DNA of 64,000 nt from an uncultured Blautia sp. (GCF_934371575.1 NZ_CAKRNY010000012.1:1-64000); one strand, 5' to 3'; numbered from the stretch's first letter, positions 24,901-34,400 are shown. Program-made: numbers and translations. The notes: generated by a model from the letters alone, not told the origin.

Positions 24901-26699
24901 TTTTTATGAAATTCCCTGATGGTATCCTTGCTGTTGAAAATAAACATTCCTGCAAATACCAGCAGACTGACTCCTGCACAGACCACAGAAGGGTATGGGA
25001 ATCGGATCAGGTTAAAGAACATAAGGATCAGGGGTACGAGGCCTGCAAAGGCTGCCTGAACCAGATAAAACAGGTATTCTTCTTTTTCCAGTTTCTGAAC
25101 CTTTACAAGGATAGGAATGGAACCAAGGATTGCCAGTGCACCGAAGGGAAGAACGAAATCCAGTGACCAGCCATGCCAGCCACTGTATTTATCCCATAAA
25201 ACGGCAATAATTGTTACCAGAAGCAACTGCAGGATCTCATTTTTTAATATATTCCGTCGCTTTGCATAAGCAACGGCAACAATGAGCCATCCGCAAAAGC
25301 AGCCTGCTGCGGCGAACCAGAACCAGTCCAGTTTTTCTCTGGTAAGATAATTGATCATTCCGCAGAGAATTGCAGCTGCAATACAGACAAAGTTGAAAAT
25401 CTGTACAATCCTCTGTTCCGCTTTTTTCTCTTTCTGGGAGCAGCCGGGAAAATCATTGGTTTTCTCTGTATAAGGAATCTCCTCTTTCTTCAGCATCTCC
25501 ATAAAGTTTCGCTGGATGTTATCCTTAGGCAATTTTGAGGTAAAACCAAGCACCATCTGATTTTCGTAAGAACAGGAACAAAGCTGCATGGAATTGGTGC
25601 TTGCGAAAATTCCGAAACGGTCAATAAATTCCTTATATTCCTTTGGGAAACGAAGAATCCCAATGTTGGAATAAACGGCAGTAATGCTTCTGGAGCCCAG
25701 ATTTGCGCCAGCCATAAGAAAATATTTTTTGATTTCCAGCGGAACGGCCCTGATAAGTGGATTTTTCTCCAGACGAACATAGCCATTCATATGTACGGCA
25801 ATCTTCTCTTCAGAGAGCTGTGAAACAAATTGCTCTTTTACGTGCGTCAGAACTTCTTTGAAGGTTGTATTATCGGAAAAAACATGCCCTACTTCTATCC
25901 ATCCAAAAAAATTCGCCATAGACTGAGATGGGAAATAGTTCCGCAAATTGACTGGCACCATAAGGGCAATGGGGCGATTTTGTCTGCTCTTTGGAATTTC
26001 TTTATGAATAGCGCATAAAAACATGGCTGTTATCAGAACGGTGATGGAAACACCGTATTCTTTTGCTTTGTCATGAAGCTCCTTTACAGGCAGTACTACT
26101 TCTGTAATATGCATGTCTTCATGGATCAGCCGTTCTCCGGGAATCCGTACCGCACGTGGCTTTTTCTCAGTGTTTCTGGGAATGTCAGAAGAATAATACT
26201 GGGAAAAGCTGTCTTCTTCCTGATCACCGGGGATACTGGTATCTTCTTCTGGCAGGGAAGGCAGATTTTGTTCCGGGTGAACTTGTTTCAGATAATTTGA
26301 AACAAGCTCCTGAAGAAAATGCATGGCTCCGGTACCGTCTGTTAAAGCATGGAAAACTTCAAAATTGATTCTTTTTTCATAATAGCTTACCTGAAAAAGC
26401 AGATTCTTTTTGTCTGGTATATAAAGCCTGCTGCAAGGCGGCTTTTTCTCTTTTTTTATAATCGGTGGGATGTCCCTGTGTTCCAGATAAAACCAGAAAA
26501 GTCCTTTACGCAGAACCATCTGGAACAGGGAATATTTTTCCATGGTTTTGTCAAGAGCAGTTTGAAGCTGTTCCGGATTCACAGTCTCCTTTAATTCACA
26601 GTAAAAGCGGAATACCCTGGTATCATTTTTACCTGTGACAAGAGGAAAAGCAAGAGCTGCATTATCAAGCTTTCTCCAGTTTGAATATCCATTTTTCAA
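24888..26699 (-). CDS. Condensation-domain-like acyltransferase with membrane tail
   Basis: A 603-residue two-part protein. Residues 1-400 resemble the condensation/alcohol acyltransferase fold: the active-site motif HxxxDG appears as FHALTDGTGAM (about 115-125), and a later IEVGHVFSD and NIGILRFP suit the second subdomain. Residues 430-603 hold about five membrane helices (FNFVCIAAAILCGMINYL, AAGCFCGWLIVAVAYA and others; DUF6320-like). It may transfer an acyl or aminoacyl group at the membrane. It begins three bases after the esterase-like gene stop. The substrate is unknown. Confidence 0.7.
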   Translation of the reverse strand: MKNGYSNWRKLDNAALAFPLVTGKNDTRVFRFYCELKETVNPEQLQTALDKTMEKYSLFQMVLRKGLFWFYLEHRDIPPIIKKEKKPPCSRLYIPDKKNLLFQVSYYEKRINFEVFHALTDGTGAMHFLQELVSNYLKQVHPEQNLPSLPEEDTSIPGDQEEDSFSQYYSSDIPRNTEKKPRAVRIPGERLIHEDMHITEVVLPVKELHDKAKEYGVSITVLITAMFLCAIHKEIPKSRQNRPIALMVPVNLRNYFPSQSMANFFGWIEVGHVFSDNTTFKEVLTHVKEQFVSQLSEEKIAVHMNGYVRLEKNPLIRAVPLEIKKYFLMAGANLGSRSITAVYSNIGILRFPKEYKEFIDRFGIFASTNSMQLCSCSYENQMVLGFTSKLPKDNIQRNFMEMLKKEEIPYTEKTNDFPGCSQKEKKAEQRIVQIFNFVCIAAAILCGMINYLTREKLDWFWFAAAGCFCGWLIVAVAYAKRRNILKNEILQLLLVTIIAVLWDKYSGWHGWSLDFVLPFGALAILGSIPILVKVQKLEKEEYLFYLVQAAFAGLVPLILMFFNLIRFPYPSVVCAGVSLLVFAGMFIFNSKDTIREFHKKLRL

Positions 26700-26702
26700 T
26701 TT

Positions 26703-27641
26703 TCACACTTCCCTCTTTAAAAATTCATTCATATACGAAAAGCTTTCCTGTACATGGAAAAATCGGATTCCAAGGGCAAAAAAGCCGTGAAGCGCATCCC
26801 TGATCCGGTGCACTTCCACGTAATTCCCTGCCTCTGCCAGTTTTTTTCCATAATCCTCGCCCTCATCTCTGAGGGGATCAAATTCTGCTGTAAGGATCAA
26901 TGTTTCTGGCATATTAGAAAAATCCCCTGCCAGAAGAGGTGCAAAATAAGGATTGATCCTGTCCTTGGGGCAGCTTTCATACAGCTTCAGATAATCCTGC
27001 ATTTTTACAGCTGTAAGCAGGTAATCCGTGCCGTTTTCCTGAACTGAAGCATAAGGAGATGCTGCAGTATACGTATTGTATAAAGCAGGATAAATAAGAA
27101 TCTGTCTGTGTACCTGAAACTCTCCTTTGTCCCTTGCCATGAGAGATACTGCAGCTGCAAGGTTACCGCCGGCACTGTCTCCCATAACAGTGATCCTTCT
27201 GGGATCTGTATTCAGAACCAGATTGTTGGTATAAAGTTCCCTGGCAGCGGTATAGCAGTCCAGCAGAGCTGTTGGAAAACGATATTCCGGGGCTAGTCTG
27301 TATTCCACAGATACTACAATATGGCCGGTAGACTGTGCCATTCTGGCACATACCCGGTTATAAGTATCTACACTTTCTGTTACCCATCCTCCTCCATGAA
27401 AAAAAAGGAGAATGGGAAAACTGTGTCCCTTTTCTATGCCGTTTGTCATAGCTTCCTCTGTGGGAAAATAAAGCCTCAGGGGGATTTCGTAATCTCCGTT
27501 AAAAACATGGATATCCATTTTTTTCAAAAAAATATTCATGGCGTCCAGCTTCTTAATATCCACCAGTCTGCGTGAGGAGCCGACTTCAATATTGCCATAG
27601 GAAAGTGTGTGGAGAATTGTTCGCATGGTTTTGGAAATCAT
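26703..27641 (-). CDS. Alpha/beta hydrolase (HSL-type esterase)
   Basis: A 312-residue hydrolase of the hormone-sensitive lipase group: oxyanion motif FFHGGGWV, nucleophile elbow GDSAGGNLAA, acid Asp in EFDPLRDEGE and His in DALHGFF. It should cleave a short acyl ester in the cytoplasm. Start at 27641 (MISKTM), following AAAGGAC; an upstream in-frame ATG lies inside yitT. Only 28 bases separate it from yitT B, without a terminator, so it may belong to the cobalamin-riboswitch transcript. Confidence 0.87.
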   Translation of the reverse strand: MISKTMRTILHTLSYGNIEVGSSRRLVDIKKLDAMNIFLKKMDIHVFNGDYEIPLRLYFPTEEAMTNGIEKGHSFPILLFFHGGGWVTESVDTYNRVCARMAQSTGHIVVSVEYRLAPEYRFPTALLDCYTAARELYTNNLVLNTDPRRITVMGDSAGGNLAAAVSLMARDKGEFQVHRQILIYPALYNTYTAASPYASVQENGTDYLLTAVKMQDYLKLYESCPKDRINPYFAPLLAGDFSNMPETLILTAEFDPLRDEGEDYGKKLAEAGNYVEVHRIRDALHGFFALGIRFFHVQESFSYMNEFLKREV

Positions 27642-27669
27642 GTTTGATAGTCCTTTCCGGTAAATAAGA

Positions 27670-28533
27670 TCAGATAGACCGGAATCCTTTACCGATGATC
27701 TCACTGCTGTTTACGATGGTAATAAATGCGTGAGGGTCAATCTGCCTTAAATGGATACGTAGCCGGTTAGTTTCACTTCTTGTAAGTACTGTCATCAGAA
27801 CCTTCTGCTCCTGCTTGCTATAAATACCGAACGCTTTCTGTTCGGTAGCAGAACGGTGCAGATCATTAATAATAAAGTCTTCAACCTGATCAGGATATTT
27901 ACAGATAACAGTACAGACTTTACGCAGATTAAGGCTTTCAATAGCACTGTCCACAACAGTACATTTCAGGATCATTCCAAGAATACAGTAAAGTCCGGTC
28001 TGGGCACCGTAAAGATAAGCTGCCACAAGTACAATTCCAAGATCACTGATCATAAGTGCACGCCCTATTTCCAGACTGGTATATTTGTGTAATATCATCG
28101 CAACAATGTCTGTACCACCGGTAGACGCACCTACGTTAAATACCATGGCAGCTCCTACTGCGGGAAGAATAACGGCAAAGCACAGTTCCAGAAATACATC
28201 CTGTGTAAGCGGGGAACTGAGTGGATAAAGAAATTCACAGGCGCTTACATAGAAAGAAAGGGCAAACGAGGAATAAATCGTCCAGCCCATGGAGCGGATT
28301 CCCAAAAAGAAAAATCCAAGAACAACAAGTACAGCATTGACAATCCACATAAATATGCCTACATCCCATCTGGGAAAAAGTGTTGCCAGAATGATTGACA
28401 GACCGGATGTACCACCAAATGCAAAATGATTCGGGGTTTTGAAAATTGAAATTCCAACTGCAGTGAAAATTAATCCAAGATTTAAAAGCAAAAAGAAAAT
28501 CAGGTTGTCTTTTGTGAAAATTTTCTTTTTCAT
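27670..28533 (-). CDS. YitT family membrane protein, copy B
   Basis: A 287-residue protein with the same layout as copy A (membrane region then DUF2179 domain), differing at about 19 positions, mostly conservative. It starts 3 bases after the ATPase stop, with its ribosome site AAGAAGGAG inside the end of that gene, so the two are tightly coupled. The repeated coupling of YitT with this ABC system is what suggests a functional link; no direct evidence for transport of corrinoids exists. Confidence 0.9.
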   Translation of the reverse strand: MKKKIFTKDNLIFFLLLNLGLIFTAVGISIFKTPNHFAFGGTSGLSIILATLFPRWDVGIFMWIVNAVLVVLGFFFLGIRSMGWTIYSSFALSFYVSACEFLYPLSSPLTQDVFLELCFAVILPAVGAAMVFNVGASTGGTDIVAMILHKYTSLEIGRALMISDLGIVLVAAYLYGAQTGLYCILGMILKCTVVDSAIESLNLRKVCTVICKYPDQVEDFIINDLHRSATEQKAFGIYSKQEQKVLMTVLTRSETNRLRIHLRQIDPHAFITIVNSSEIIGKGFRSI

Positions 28534-28536
28534 AAG

Positions 28537-29637
28537 TTACAATATCTCCTTCTTACCGCTTTTTTTTGCAGCTTCAATAAGCGCTCCTAATCGTCTGTTG
28601 CAGCTCCCAATTGGCACATCTGCACAGATTATCCGTTCACAGCTTTCCATGGCTTTAAGAGCCTTTTGGAAAGCTTCTTCCGTGATATCCGTAAAGGGGT
28701 CCGCTGTGATTACCTGAGAAGCCAGCAGTCTTGCAAGCCGATAATCAACATCGTTTGTATAGAGAATACCTGCAATAAAAGGCGTATGTTCCTTCTGCAG
28801 CCGGCGGAACAGGGGGATGCCGGTACCATTTCCGCAGATCACAAAGGTTTTTGCCTCTCCTTCTGGTTTGGGAAGTTCAATACTTCCAAACAGTGGGTCA
28901 AAAAATCCGTTGTTAATATCATAAAGATCCCGAATCATATTTTCTTCGAAAATATCTTCCGGTTTTCCAAAATGGGAAATGGTATCTCCCTTTACACAGA
29001 TTATTTTGTCTGCAATCTTCTGTGCAAGATCAATTTCGTGAAGGGACATGATAACGGTGATCTGTTTTTTCTTTGCCATATCACGAAGAATAGACAGAAG
29101 ATCCAGTTTATGTTTAATATCCAAAAAAGAGGTGGGCTCATCCAGAATAATAATATCCGGTTCCTGACAGATAGCACGTGCGAGAAGTACTCTCTGACGC
29201 TGACCATCACTGATGTTATTGAAATCACGGCTTCCAAGAGATTCAGCGTGTACTGCTCTCATGGCATCTTCTACTTTTTCCTCATCTTCTCTTGTAAGAA
29301 TACCAAGTCTGCCAGTATATGGATAACGGCCGGTGGCCACAATGTCATGGCAGGTCATAAGCTCCGGTTTCATTCGCTCAGTCAGAACTACTGCCATCCG
29401 GGTGGACAGATCACGAAAGGAAAAAGAAGTCAGATTCTGGTTGTCAAAATAAACTTTTCCCCCAATGATCTGCAGCTGTCTTGTAATACTTTTCAGGATG
29501 GTAGATTTACCGGAACCATTTGGTCCGATCAGAGTTACGATCTCACCCTTTTCAATTCCGATGCAGATATCATGAATCAGTGCCTTTCTGTCATATCCCA
29601 CAGAAAGGTTGTCCATGTGAAAATAGTAATTATCCAT
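28537..29637 (-). CDS. FecE/BtuD-type ABC transporter ATPase with extra C-terminal domain, copy B
   Basis: A 366-residue ATPase matching copy A throughout: Walker A GPNGSGKST, signature SDGQRQR, Walker B IIILDEP, switch His MSLHEID. It also has the extra 110-residue tail with CGNGTGIPLFRRL and ICADVPIGSC. That the tail is kept in both copies suggests it matters, perhaps as a regulatory domain. It is one base from the permease stop and drives corrinoid import by inference from the upstream riboswitch. Confidence 0.92.
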   Translation of the reverse strand: MDNYYFHMDNLSVGYDRKALIHDICIGIEKGEIVTLIGPNGSGKSTILKSITRQLQIIGGKVYFDNQNLTSFSFRDLSTRMAVVLTERMKPELMTCHDIVATGRYPYTGRLGILTREDEEKVEDAMRAVHAESLGSRDFNNISDGQRQRVLLARAICQEPDIIILDEPTSFLDIKHKLDLLSILRDMAKKKQITVIMSLHEIDLAQKIADKIICVKGDTISHFGKPEDIFEENMIRDLYDINNGFFDPLFGSIELPKPEGEAKTFVICGNGTGIPLFRRLQKEHTPFIAGILYTNDVDYRLARLLASQVITADPFTDITEEAFQKALKAMESCERIICADVPIGSCNRRLGALIEAAKKSGKKEIL

Positions 29638-29639
29638 TT

Positions 29640-30692
29640 TTAATTTCCTCTCTTCTTTCGTAACATCATGAAAATTACAACTGGTGCTCCAAAGATGGAG
29701 GTAACGGTGCTGATATTTAATTCCAGAGGCGCAAATGCCATTCTGGCGATCAGATCACACATCATACAGAAAACTGCACCGCCGAGAAAGGTTCCGGGAA
29801 TGATGATCAGAGGTCTGGATGTACCAAAGCTTCTTTTCATCAGGAATGGCACCGCGATTCCAACGAAGGAAATAGGTCCGGCAAAGGCAGTTACCGTTGC
29901 AGACAATATACTGGAAAGCAGAATCAGGGCAACCCTAAAAAAACGGATGTTAACGCCCATACTCTGTGCATAAGCTTCACCAAGCTGATAAGCTCCGATT
30001 GGTTTTGACAGCATAAAGGTAAGAATCAGGGTTATGCCTACGACAATAAAGGAAATATACACATTGCTCCAGCTCATGCCGGAAAAGCTTCCCTGTGACC
30101 ATCCATGGAGGTTTACTATATCTGAATCGTCTGCAAAGGTTATCACGAAATCAGTTGCTGCGGAACAAATATAACCGATCATGATTCCGGCAACCAGAAG
30201 TGTGGCCATATGCTTTATTCTTTTTGAAATCAGAAGGATAAAGCCGATGGAAATCAGGGAGCCGATAAAAGCAGCGATGATCAGAGTATAAGAGGTCACG
30301 GTTGCGGCTTTTCCAAGATAATAGATCATGGTAAAGGCAACTACCATCTTTGCACCAGAGGAAATACCCAGCACAAAAGGTCCTGCAATCGGATTCTCAA
30401 AAAAGGTCTGAAGAAGAAAGCCGGATAAGGATAAAGCACCGCCAAGAATGGCTGCCATCAGGATCCTTGGAAGGCGGATTTTCCAGATAATGCTGTATTC
30501 TTTAGTGTCTGTGGCTTTTTTCAGCAAAATGTCAAGAATCTCAGAAAGAGAAATATGGACATTTCCGGTATTGATATTAAGTACTGTAATAAAACCAAAG
30601 GCCAGGAACAAAAGAAGAAAAACAATGGTATAGCGTGATCTTCTTTTAAAATTTTCAAGGTGGAAACTGGTTGCGTCAGATTGTTTACTCAT
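29640..30692 (-). CDS. FecCD/BtuC-type ABC transporter permease, copy B
   Basis: A 350-residue polytopic permease, nearly identical to copy A over its whole length, with RLPRILMAAILGGALSLSG and GISSGAKMVVAF. It lies 34 bases after the binding-protein gene in a riboswitch-controlled operon. Under a cobalamin riboswitch, FecCD permeases are usually BtuC-type cobalamin or corrinoid importers. Confidence 0.93.
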   Translation of the reverse strand: MSKQSDATSFHLENFKRRSRYTIVFLLLFLAFGFITVLNINTGNVHISLSEILDILLKKATDTKEYSIIWKIRLPRILMAAILGGALSLSGFLLQTFFENPIAGPFVLGISSGAKMVVAFTMIYYLGKAATVTSYTLIIAAFIGSLISIGFILLISKRIKHMATLLVAGIMIGYICSAATDFVITFADDSDIVNLHGWSQGSFSGMSWSNVYISFIVVGITLILTFMLSKPIGAYQLGEAYAQSMGVNIRFFRVALILLSSILSATVTAFAGPISFVGIAVPFLMKRSFGTSRPLIIIPGTFLGGAVFCMMCDLIARMAFAPLELNISTVTSIFGAPVVIFMMLRKKRGN

Positions 30693-30726
30693 TATGCATT
30701 TACTCCGTTTTCATTTCATCAGTGTA

Positions 30727-31860
30727 TCAGCTCAGCTTATGCAGGAAAGTCATATTCTCTTCGCTTCCGCCTGTTAACATCAGATTGAGATCATTGATCA
30801 GTTCTCCAATCGTATCCGTATGCTGGTACATGGAATCATCTGTTACCCATACATTTCCTTCTTTTACAGCTTTAAAATCAGCAAGCAGGCTGTCTTTTCC
30901 AAGAAGGTCATCCAGGCTTTTTACGGTAGCGTCGATGCTGGTGTTATAAATGAGATAATCGGCATCTACTGCTGTATTATAAAATTCTTCCATGGTGATG
31001 GAAACAGAGGTTTTTCCACTGTCATCCTGAAGATCTGCAAAAGCATTTCTTCCTCCTGCAATATCAATCATACTGGAAATATAATCTTTTGGATTCCGGA
31101 CTACAGGAGCACCACTGGTATTGATATAGAAGAACGCCACAGTTTTCTCGGTATTGGTAAAATTCTTTAATTTCTCTATGATCTGTGCCTGCTGGTCAAA
31201 GAAGGCATTTGCTTCCTCCTCTTTGTTCATCATAGCACCATAAAGCTTGATCCATTCGGTACGGCCAAGAGGCTGGCTCTCATAACTGGAACGGTCAATA
31301 AAAACAGGAATACCAAGAGTTTCTATCATTTCCTGTACCTTCGGAGCATGAAGAATCATAGTAGATTCAATGGCGAGATCACAGTCATCACCTACCAGCA
31401 GTTCATAATCCGGCTCATCATACTTACCGGCAAAAGCCATGTCTCCATTGTTGATTGCGTCTGCTGCTGACTGAATGTACCAGCCGGAAGCATCCAGACC
31501 GGATAATTTCACTGAGTCAACACTTCCAATGGCATCGAATAATGCCATTGGAGAAGTTGCTGCCATATAAATAGTATCAAGTGGCTGCTGCAGTACCTGG
31601 ATATCGTCATCCAGACCGTCCGGTGCTTCTTTTCCTTCCGGAACTACAAGATATCTGGCGCTGTCGTGGATATCAAGAAGCTTATAGCCGTCATTGTAAT
31701 AGTAAACATCAAAGCATTCAGCAAAGGAAAGATCCATGGTGGATTCATAAGTCAGGCCTGAGATCTCTTCTGCCCATACTGGAGCAGCTGGGGTGAACGC
31801 CATAAAAGCGGCCGCTGCAAAAAAAGTAAAAACGATATATTTCAGCTTTGGGTTATACAT
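30727..31860 (-). CDS. Secreted ABC-type substrate-binding protein (corrinoid-type)
   Basis: A 377-residue protein with a Sec signal peptide (about 10-30, ending PVWA-EE). It has the class III binding-protein (BtuF/FepB-like) order: N-lobe to about 190 (YLVVPEGKEA, LQQPLDTIYMAA, GIPVFIDRSSY), a linking helix, and C-lobe (KTVAFFYINTSGAPVVRNPK). There is no lipobox cysteine, which is odd for a Gram-positive binding protein, so it is either free, held by a partner, or kept by an uncleaved signal. It is probably the corrinoid binder for permease B. Confidence 0.85.
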   Translation of the reverse strand: MYNPKLKYIVFTFFAAAAFMAFTPAAPVWAEEISGLTYESTMDLSFAECFDVYYYNDGYKLLDIHDSARYLVVPEGKEAPDGLDDDIQVLQQPLDTIYMAATSPMALFDAIGSVDSVKLSGLDASGWYIQSAADAINNGDMAFAGKYDEPDYELLVGDDCDLAIESTMILHAPKVQEMIETLGIPVFIDRSSYESQPLGRTEWIKLYGAMMNKEEEANAFFDQQAQIIEKLKNFTNTEKTVAFFYINTSGAPVVRNPKDYISSMIDIAGGRNAFADLQDDSGKTSVSITMEEFYNTAVDADYLIYNTSIDATVKSLDDLLGKDSLLADFKAVKEGNVWVTDDSMYQHTDTIGELINDLNLMLTGGSEENMTFLHKLS

Positions 31861-31878
31861 TTTGTACTCTCCTGTAAA

Positions 31879-34248
31879 TTATGCCTCGTCATTTGTTACA
31901 AAAATTGCTTCGTAAGCTTTTTCCCATTCTGCTTTTGCTGCCTCATCTTTCTCATCAGAGGAACGATCCACAATAAACGGGATCTTCAGAGTGGAATATT
32001 TCTCAGCAGCATCTTTAAGCAATTCCATTTTATTATCTGTTTCTGTCTCTTTGACTGGAAGAATGTCAGAAGAAAGAATAGCAAGTTCGCACTGATTCTT
32101 TACAAGTGTTTTATAATCTGTGGAATCTGCAGAATCTGCCTCAAAGTATTTGATTTTCTCTGTAAGCTTCAGCTTATCCAGAATATTAAGTGCATCTTTG
32201 GAAGCCATATAAACAGATTCAACAGGCTGCTGGATAAGAATCACATCTTTGTCAAGCCCGGCAGGAATAACAGCTCCGTCAGGTACAATAAGGTATTTTA
32301 CAACGTTTCCGGTGTATAGATTTTCAGTGCTGGAAGCTTCCTGAGAATCCTGAGCCGATTTGTTTTCGTCAGCAGTTTCGGCTTTTCGAGCAGTATCTGT
32401 TGTCATATCTACCTCAAGAAGGGTAATTCCTTTTGCATAGTGATACAGCTTAAAGTATTTCGCATGTTCAAGTTTGGTCTCGTCTTTGTATTCAAGGCCT
32501 GTAATTTCAGGTGCAGATTCATCCAGTTTCCTGTTTCCTGTAGAAAGCATACTGTTATCCGATGCCGGATTATCCTTGTCTGTCTTTTTAGGAGTATCAG
32601 CACCCTTTAAAGCAACGTAAATAGTATAAGTGATCTCATGAGCCTGAGACATTCTGGTTGTCATACCGATGATGGTATTATTCTGATTTAAGGCAACCGG
32701 AATTGTAAAGGTTGAAGTACCGCCACCGCATGCACCATAGTATTTATTTCCGTTTGCTTTTACATATCCATAGTATTCACTGCTGAATACGATTGTTGCA
32801 TAAGCCTGTCCGCCGGTTACGGTCACCTTGCTGCAGGAAATGCTTACCTTGCCAGTTCCGCCGGACCAGGAGAAGCTGTCTGGAGTATAGGTTCCGTCTG
32901 CTAATGCAGTGGAGCTGTTTACCGCTGCAGTTCCGCCACTTAGATCAGATTCATATTTGGACTCTTTTTCCGGCTTTTTATCCGTTTTTTTATCCGGTTT
33001 TGGTGTGGGAGTAGGTGTTGGTGTATTTTCCGGTGTAACAGAAGGTGTCGGAGTTGGAGTTAAACCGGGAGTTTCTTCTGGTGACTGTGAGTTGTTTTCC
33101 GTCTGCACCTCTCCGATTTTATTCAGGGATTCTGAGGTAAAGGTAAGGGTTCTGTCATACCAGATCTGTTTTCTGTGTGAAAATGCAGCTATGGAAATTT
33201 CTCTGTCGAGAGCTTCTACTGGAATTTCATATGTGTATTTGCCCTCTGCATTCACAGCATATGGAACCCACATGGAAGCGTCTGCTTCTGCGGCCTCTTC
33301 TTTCGTTCCAACATATAAATAATCATAGCCGGTACCACTTAAAGTAAGAATCGCTGTCATTTTGCCATTCTTAGAAGTAAGCTTGCAGTCAACTACACGG
33401 AACATGGTTGAACTGGAGGTTACAGCTACATTATAAATTCCATTGTCACAGGTGGAATTATCCGGTGTTTCTGTAGGTTTTGGCGTAACGGTTGGTTCTG
33501 GAGCTTCTGTAGGCTCTGGTGTTTCTGTTGGGGCAAGATTCGGGTTTCCAGGAATTGTGATAGTAAATTCACCTTCATGGAAGTAAGGATGCCATACACC
33601 ATCCTCTTTGTTTCGAATGGCCATCTGATATTTTTGATTTTCGACTGTGGAAGGTACTGCAAACTCAAAGGTATAGCCCTCTCCTGAGGAAATTCCTGTA
33701 CATACATTTTCAGGATCTTCTGCAGCATCTTCAACACTTCCAAGATAAATAGCATCATATTTGTCAGTAGAGGTTATAAGTGTAACAATCGTTTTGTCTT
33801 CTTCGTGCTTTGTAAGGAAGCTTATAATCTGAAATAAGTCAGAAGCATCGGAATCATCCTTTGTATCGTCTGTATCGGAAGTATCTTTTTTATTATCTGC
33901 AGGTGCATTTGTAGTTTCTGGCTTTTTTGTAGTTTCTGGTTTTTTTGTAGTTTCCGGAGTTTCTGTGGTTTCCGGAGTCTTTGAGATTTCCGGAGCTTCT
34001 GTGGTTTCTGGAGCCTTTGAGATTTCCGGGGTTTCTGTGGTTTCCGGAGCTTTTGGGGTTTCCGGAGCCTTTGTAGTTTCCGAAATCTCTGTGGTTTCCG
34101 CAGTTTCTGCAGTTTTATCAGCTGGTGTAGGGGTTGCTGTTATCTGTACATTTGTTTCATTTCCGTCTGCCTGTGTTAATACAGCAGGAGTTATTGTCAT
34201 TGCTACAGAAAGGAACAATGCCAGAAAACGTTTTGAATTTCTTTTCAT
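31879..34248 (-). CDS. Large secreted multidomain protein ending in a binding-protein half
   Basis: A 789-residue protein: signal peptide (about 1-27), a Pro/Glu/Thr-rich repeat region with ETTxxPE units (35-125), then three beta-sandwich-like domains (about 135-240, 265-375, 435-545) separated by TP-rich linkers. The middle one has LSGTGYDYLYVGTKEEA. The last 190 residues (from SAPEITGLEYKDE) align with only the N-lobe of the binding protein encoded next: KYLIVPDGAVIPAGLD, LIQQPVESVYMAS, IPFIVDRSS, AEWEKAYEA; the C-lobe is missing. No LPXTG, SLH or membrane tail is visible. First gene after the riboswitch. I infer capture or relay of corrinoid across the wall. Confidence 0.8.
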   Translation of the reverse strand: MKRNSKRFLALFLSVAMTITPAVLTQADGNETNVQITATPTPADKTAETAETTEISETTKAPETPKAPETTETPEISKAPETTEAPEISKTPETTETPETTKKPETTKKPETTNAPADNKKDTSDTDDTKDDSDASDLFQIISFLTKHEEDKTIVTLITSTDKYDAIYLGSVEDAAEDPENVCTGISSGEGYTFEFAVPSTVENQKYQMAIRNKEDGVWHPYFHEGEFTITIPGNPNLAPTETPEPTEAPEPTVTPKPTETPDNSTCDNGIYNVAVTSSSTMFRVVDCKLTSKNGKMTAILTLSGTGYDYLYVGTKEEAAEADASMWVPYAVNAEGKYTYEIPVEALDREISIAAFSHRKQIWYDRTLTFTSESLNKIGEVQTENNSQSPEETPGLTPTPTPSVTPENTPTPTPTPKPDKKTDKKPEKESKYESDLSGGTAAVNSSTALADGTYTPDSFSWSGGTGKVSISCSKVTVTGGQAYATIVFSSEYYGYVKANGNKYYGACGGGTSTFTIPVALNQNNTIIGMTTRMSQAHEITYTIYVALKGADTPKKTDKDNPASDNSMLSTGNRKLDESAPEITGLEYKDETKLEHAKYFKLYHYAKGITLLEVDMTTDTARKAETADENKSAQDSQEASSTENLYTGNVVKYLIVPDGAVIPAGLDKDVILIQQPVESVYMASKDALNILDKLKLTEKIKYFEADSADSTDYKTLVKNQCELAILSSDILPVKETETDNKMELLKDAAEKYSTLKIPFIVDRSSDEKDEAAKAEWEKAYEAIFVTNDEA

Positions 34249-34294
34249 TTTTTTTCCTCGATTCTTTTTTTATATTTGGGTAGAATTTTGTGCA

Positions 34295-34327
34295 TAAAAA
34301 TGCCTGCTTCACATCAGGAAACAGGCA
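34295..34327 (-). terminator. Riboswitch-linked intrinsic terminator
   Basis: On the minus strand GTGCCTGTTTC pairs with GAAGCAGGCA and is followed by TTTTT. It lies between the riboswitch and the first gene, so cobalamin binding likely favours this hairpin and stops transcription. Confidence 0.75.
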
Positions 34328-34400
34328 CTAGAATTTAATATACTCTGCAGTCAGATATATCATGAAAATGAAGTGCTTTCTACGGAAGCTTTCATTAACG

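Larger units (their letters stand above)
27670..30692 (-). repeat. Segmental duplication, copy B (permease-ATPase-YitT)
   Basis: Paralogous to 33-3182, same order and orientation. This copy keeps the full upstream part of the operon (riboswitch, surface protein, binding protein) and is presumably the original arrangement. Confidence 0.9.

Noticed and set aside
33..30692. The two transporter copies as an assembly duplicate
   Set aside because: They differ at many codon positions and in the yitT spacer and flanks, so both are real loci.
33900..34120. CRISPR-like or mini-satellite array
   Set aside because: The repeats encode the ETT-PE-rich linker of the surface protein and are irregular.
31879..34248. 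LPXTG sortase signal or S-layer domains in the large surface protein
   Set aside because: The C-terminus is a soluble binding-protein-like lobe with no sorting motif or membrane helix.
29640..34248. Haem or siderophore transport as the operon's role
   Set aside because: Family similarity allows it, but the cobalamin riboswitch points to corrinoids; kept only as a lower alternative.
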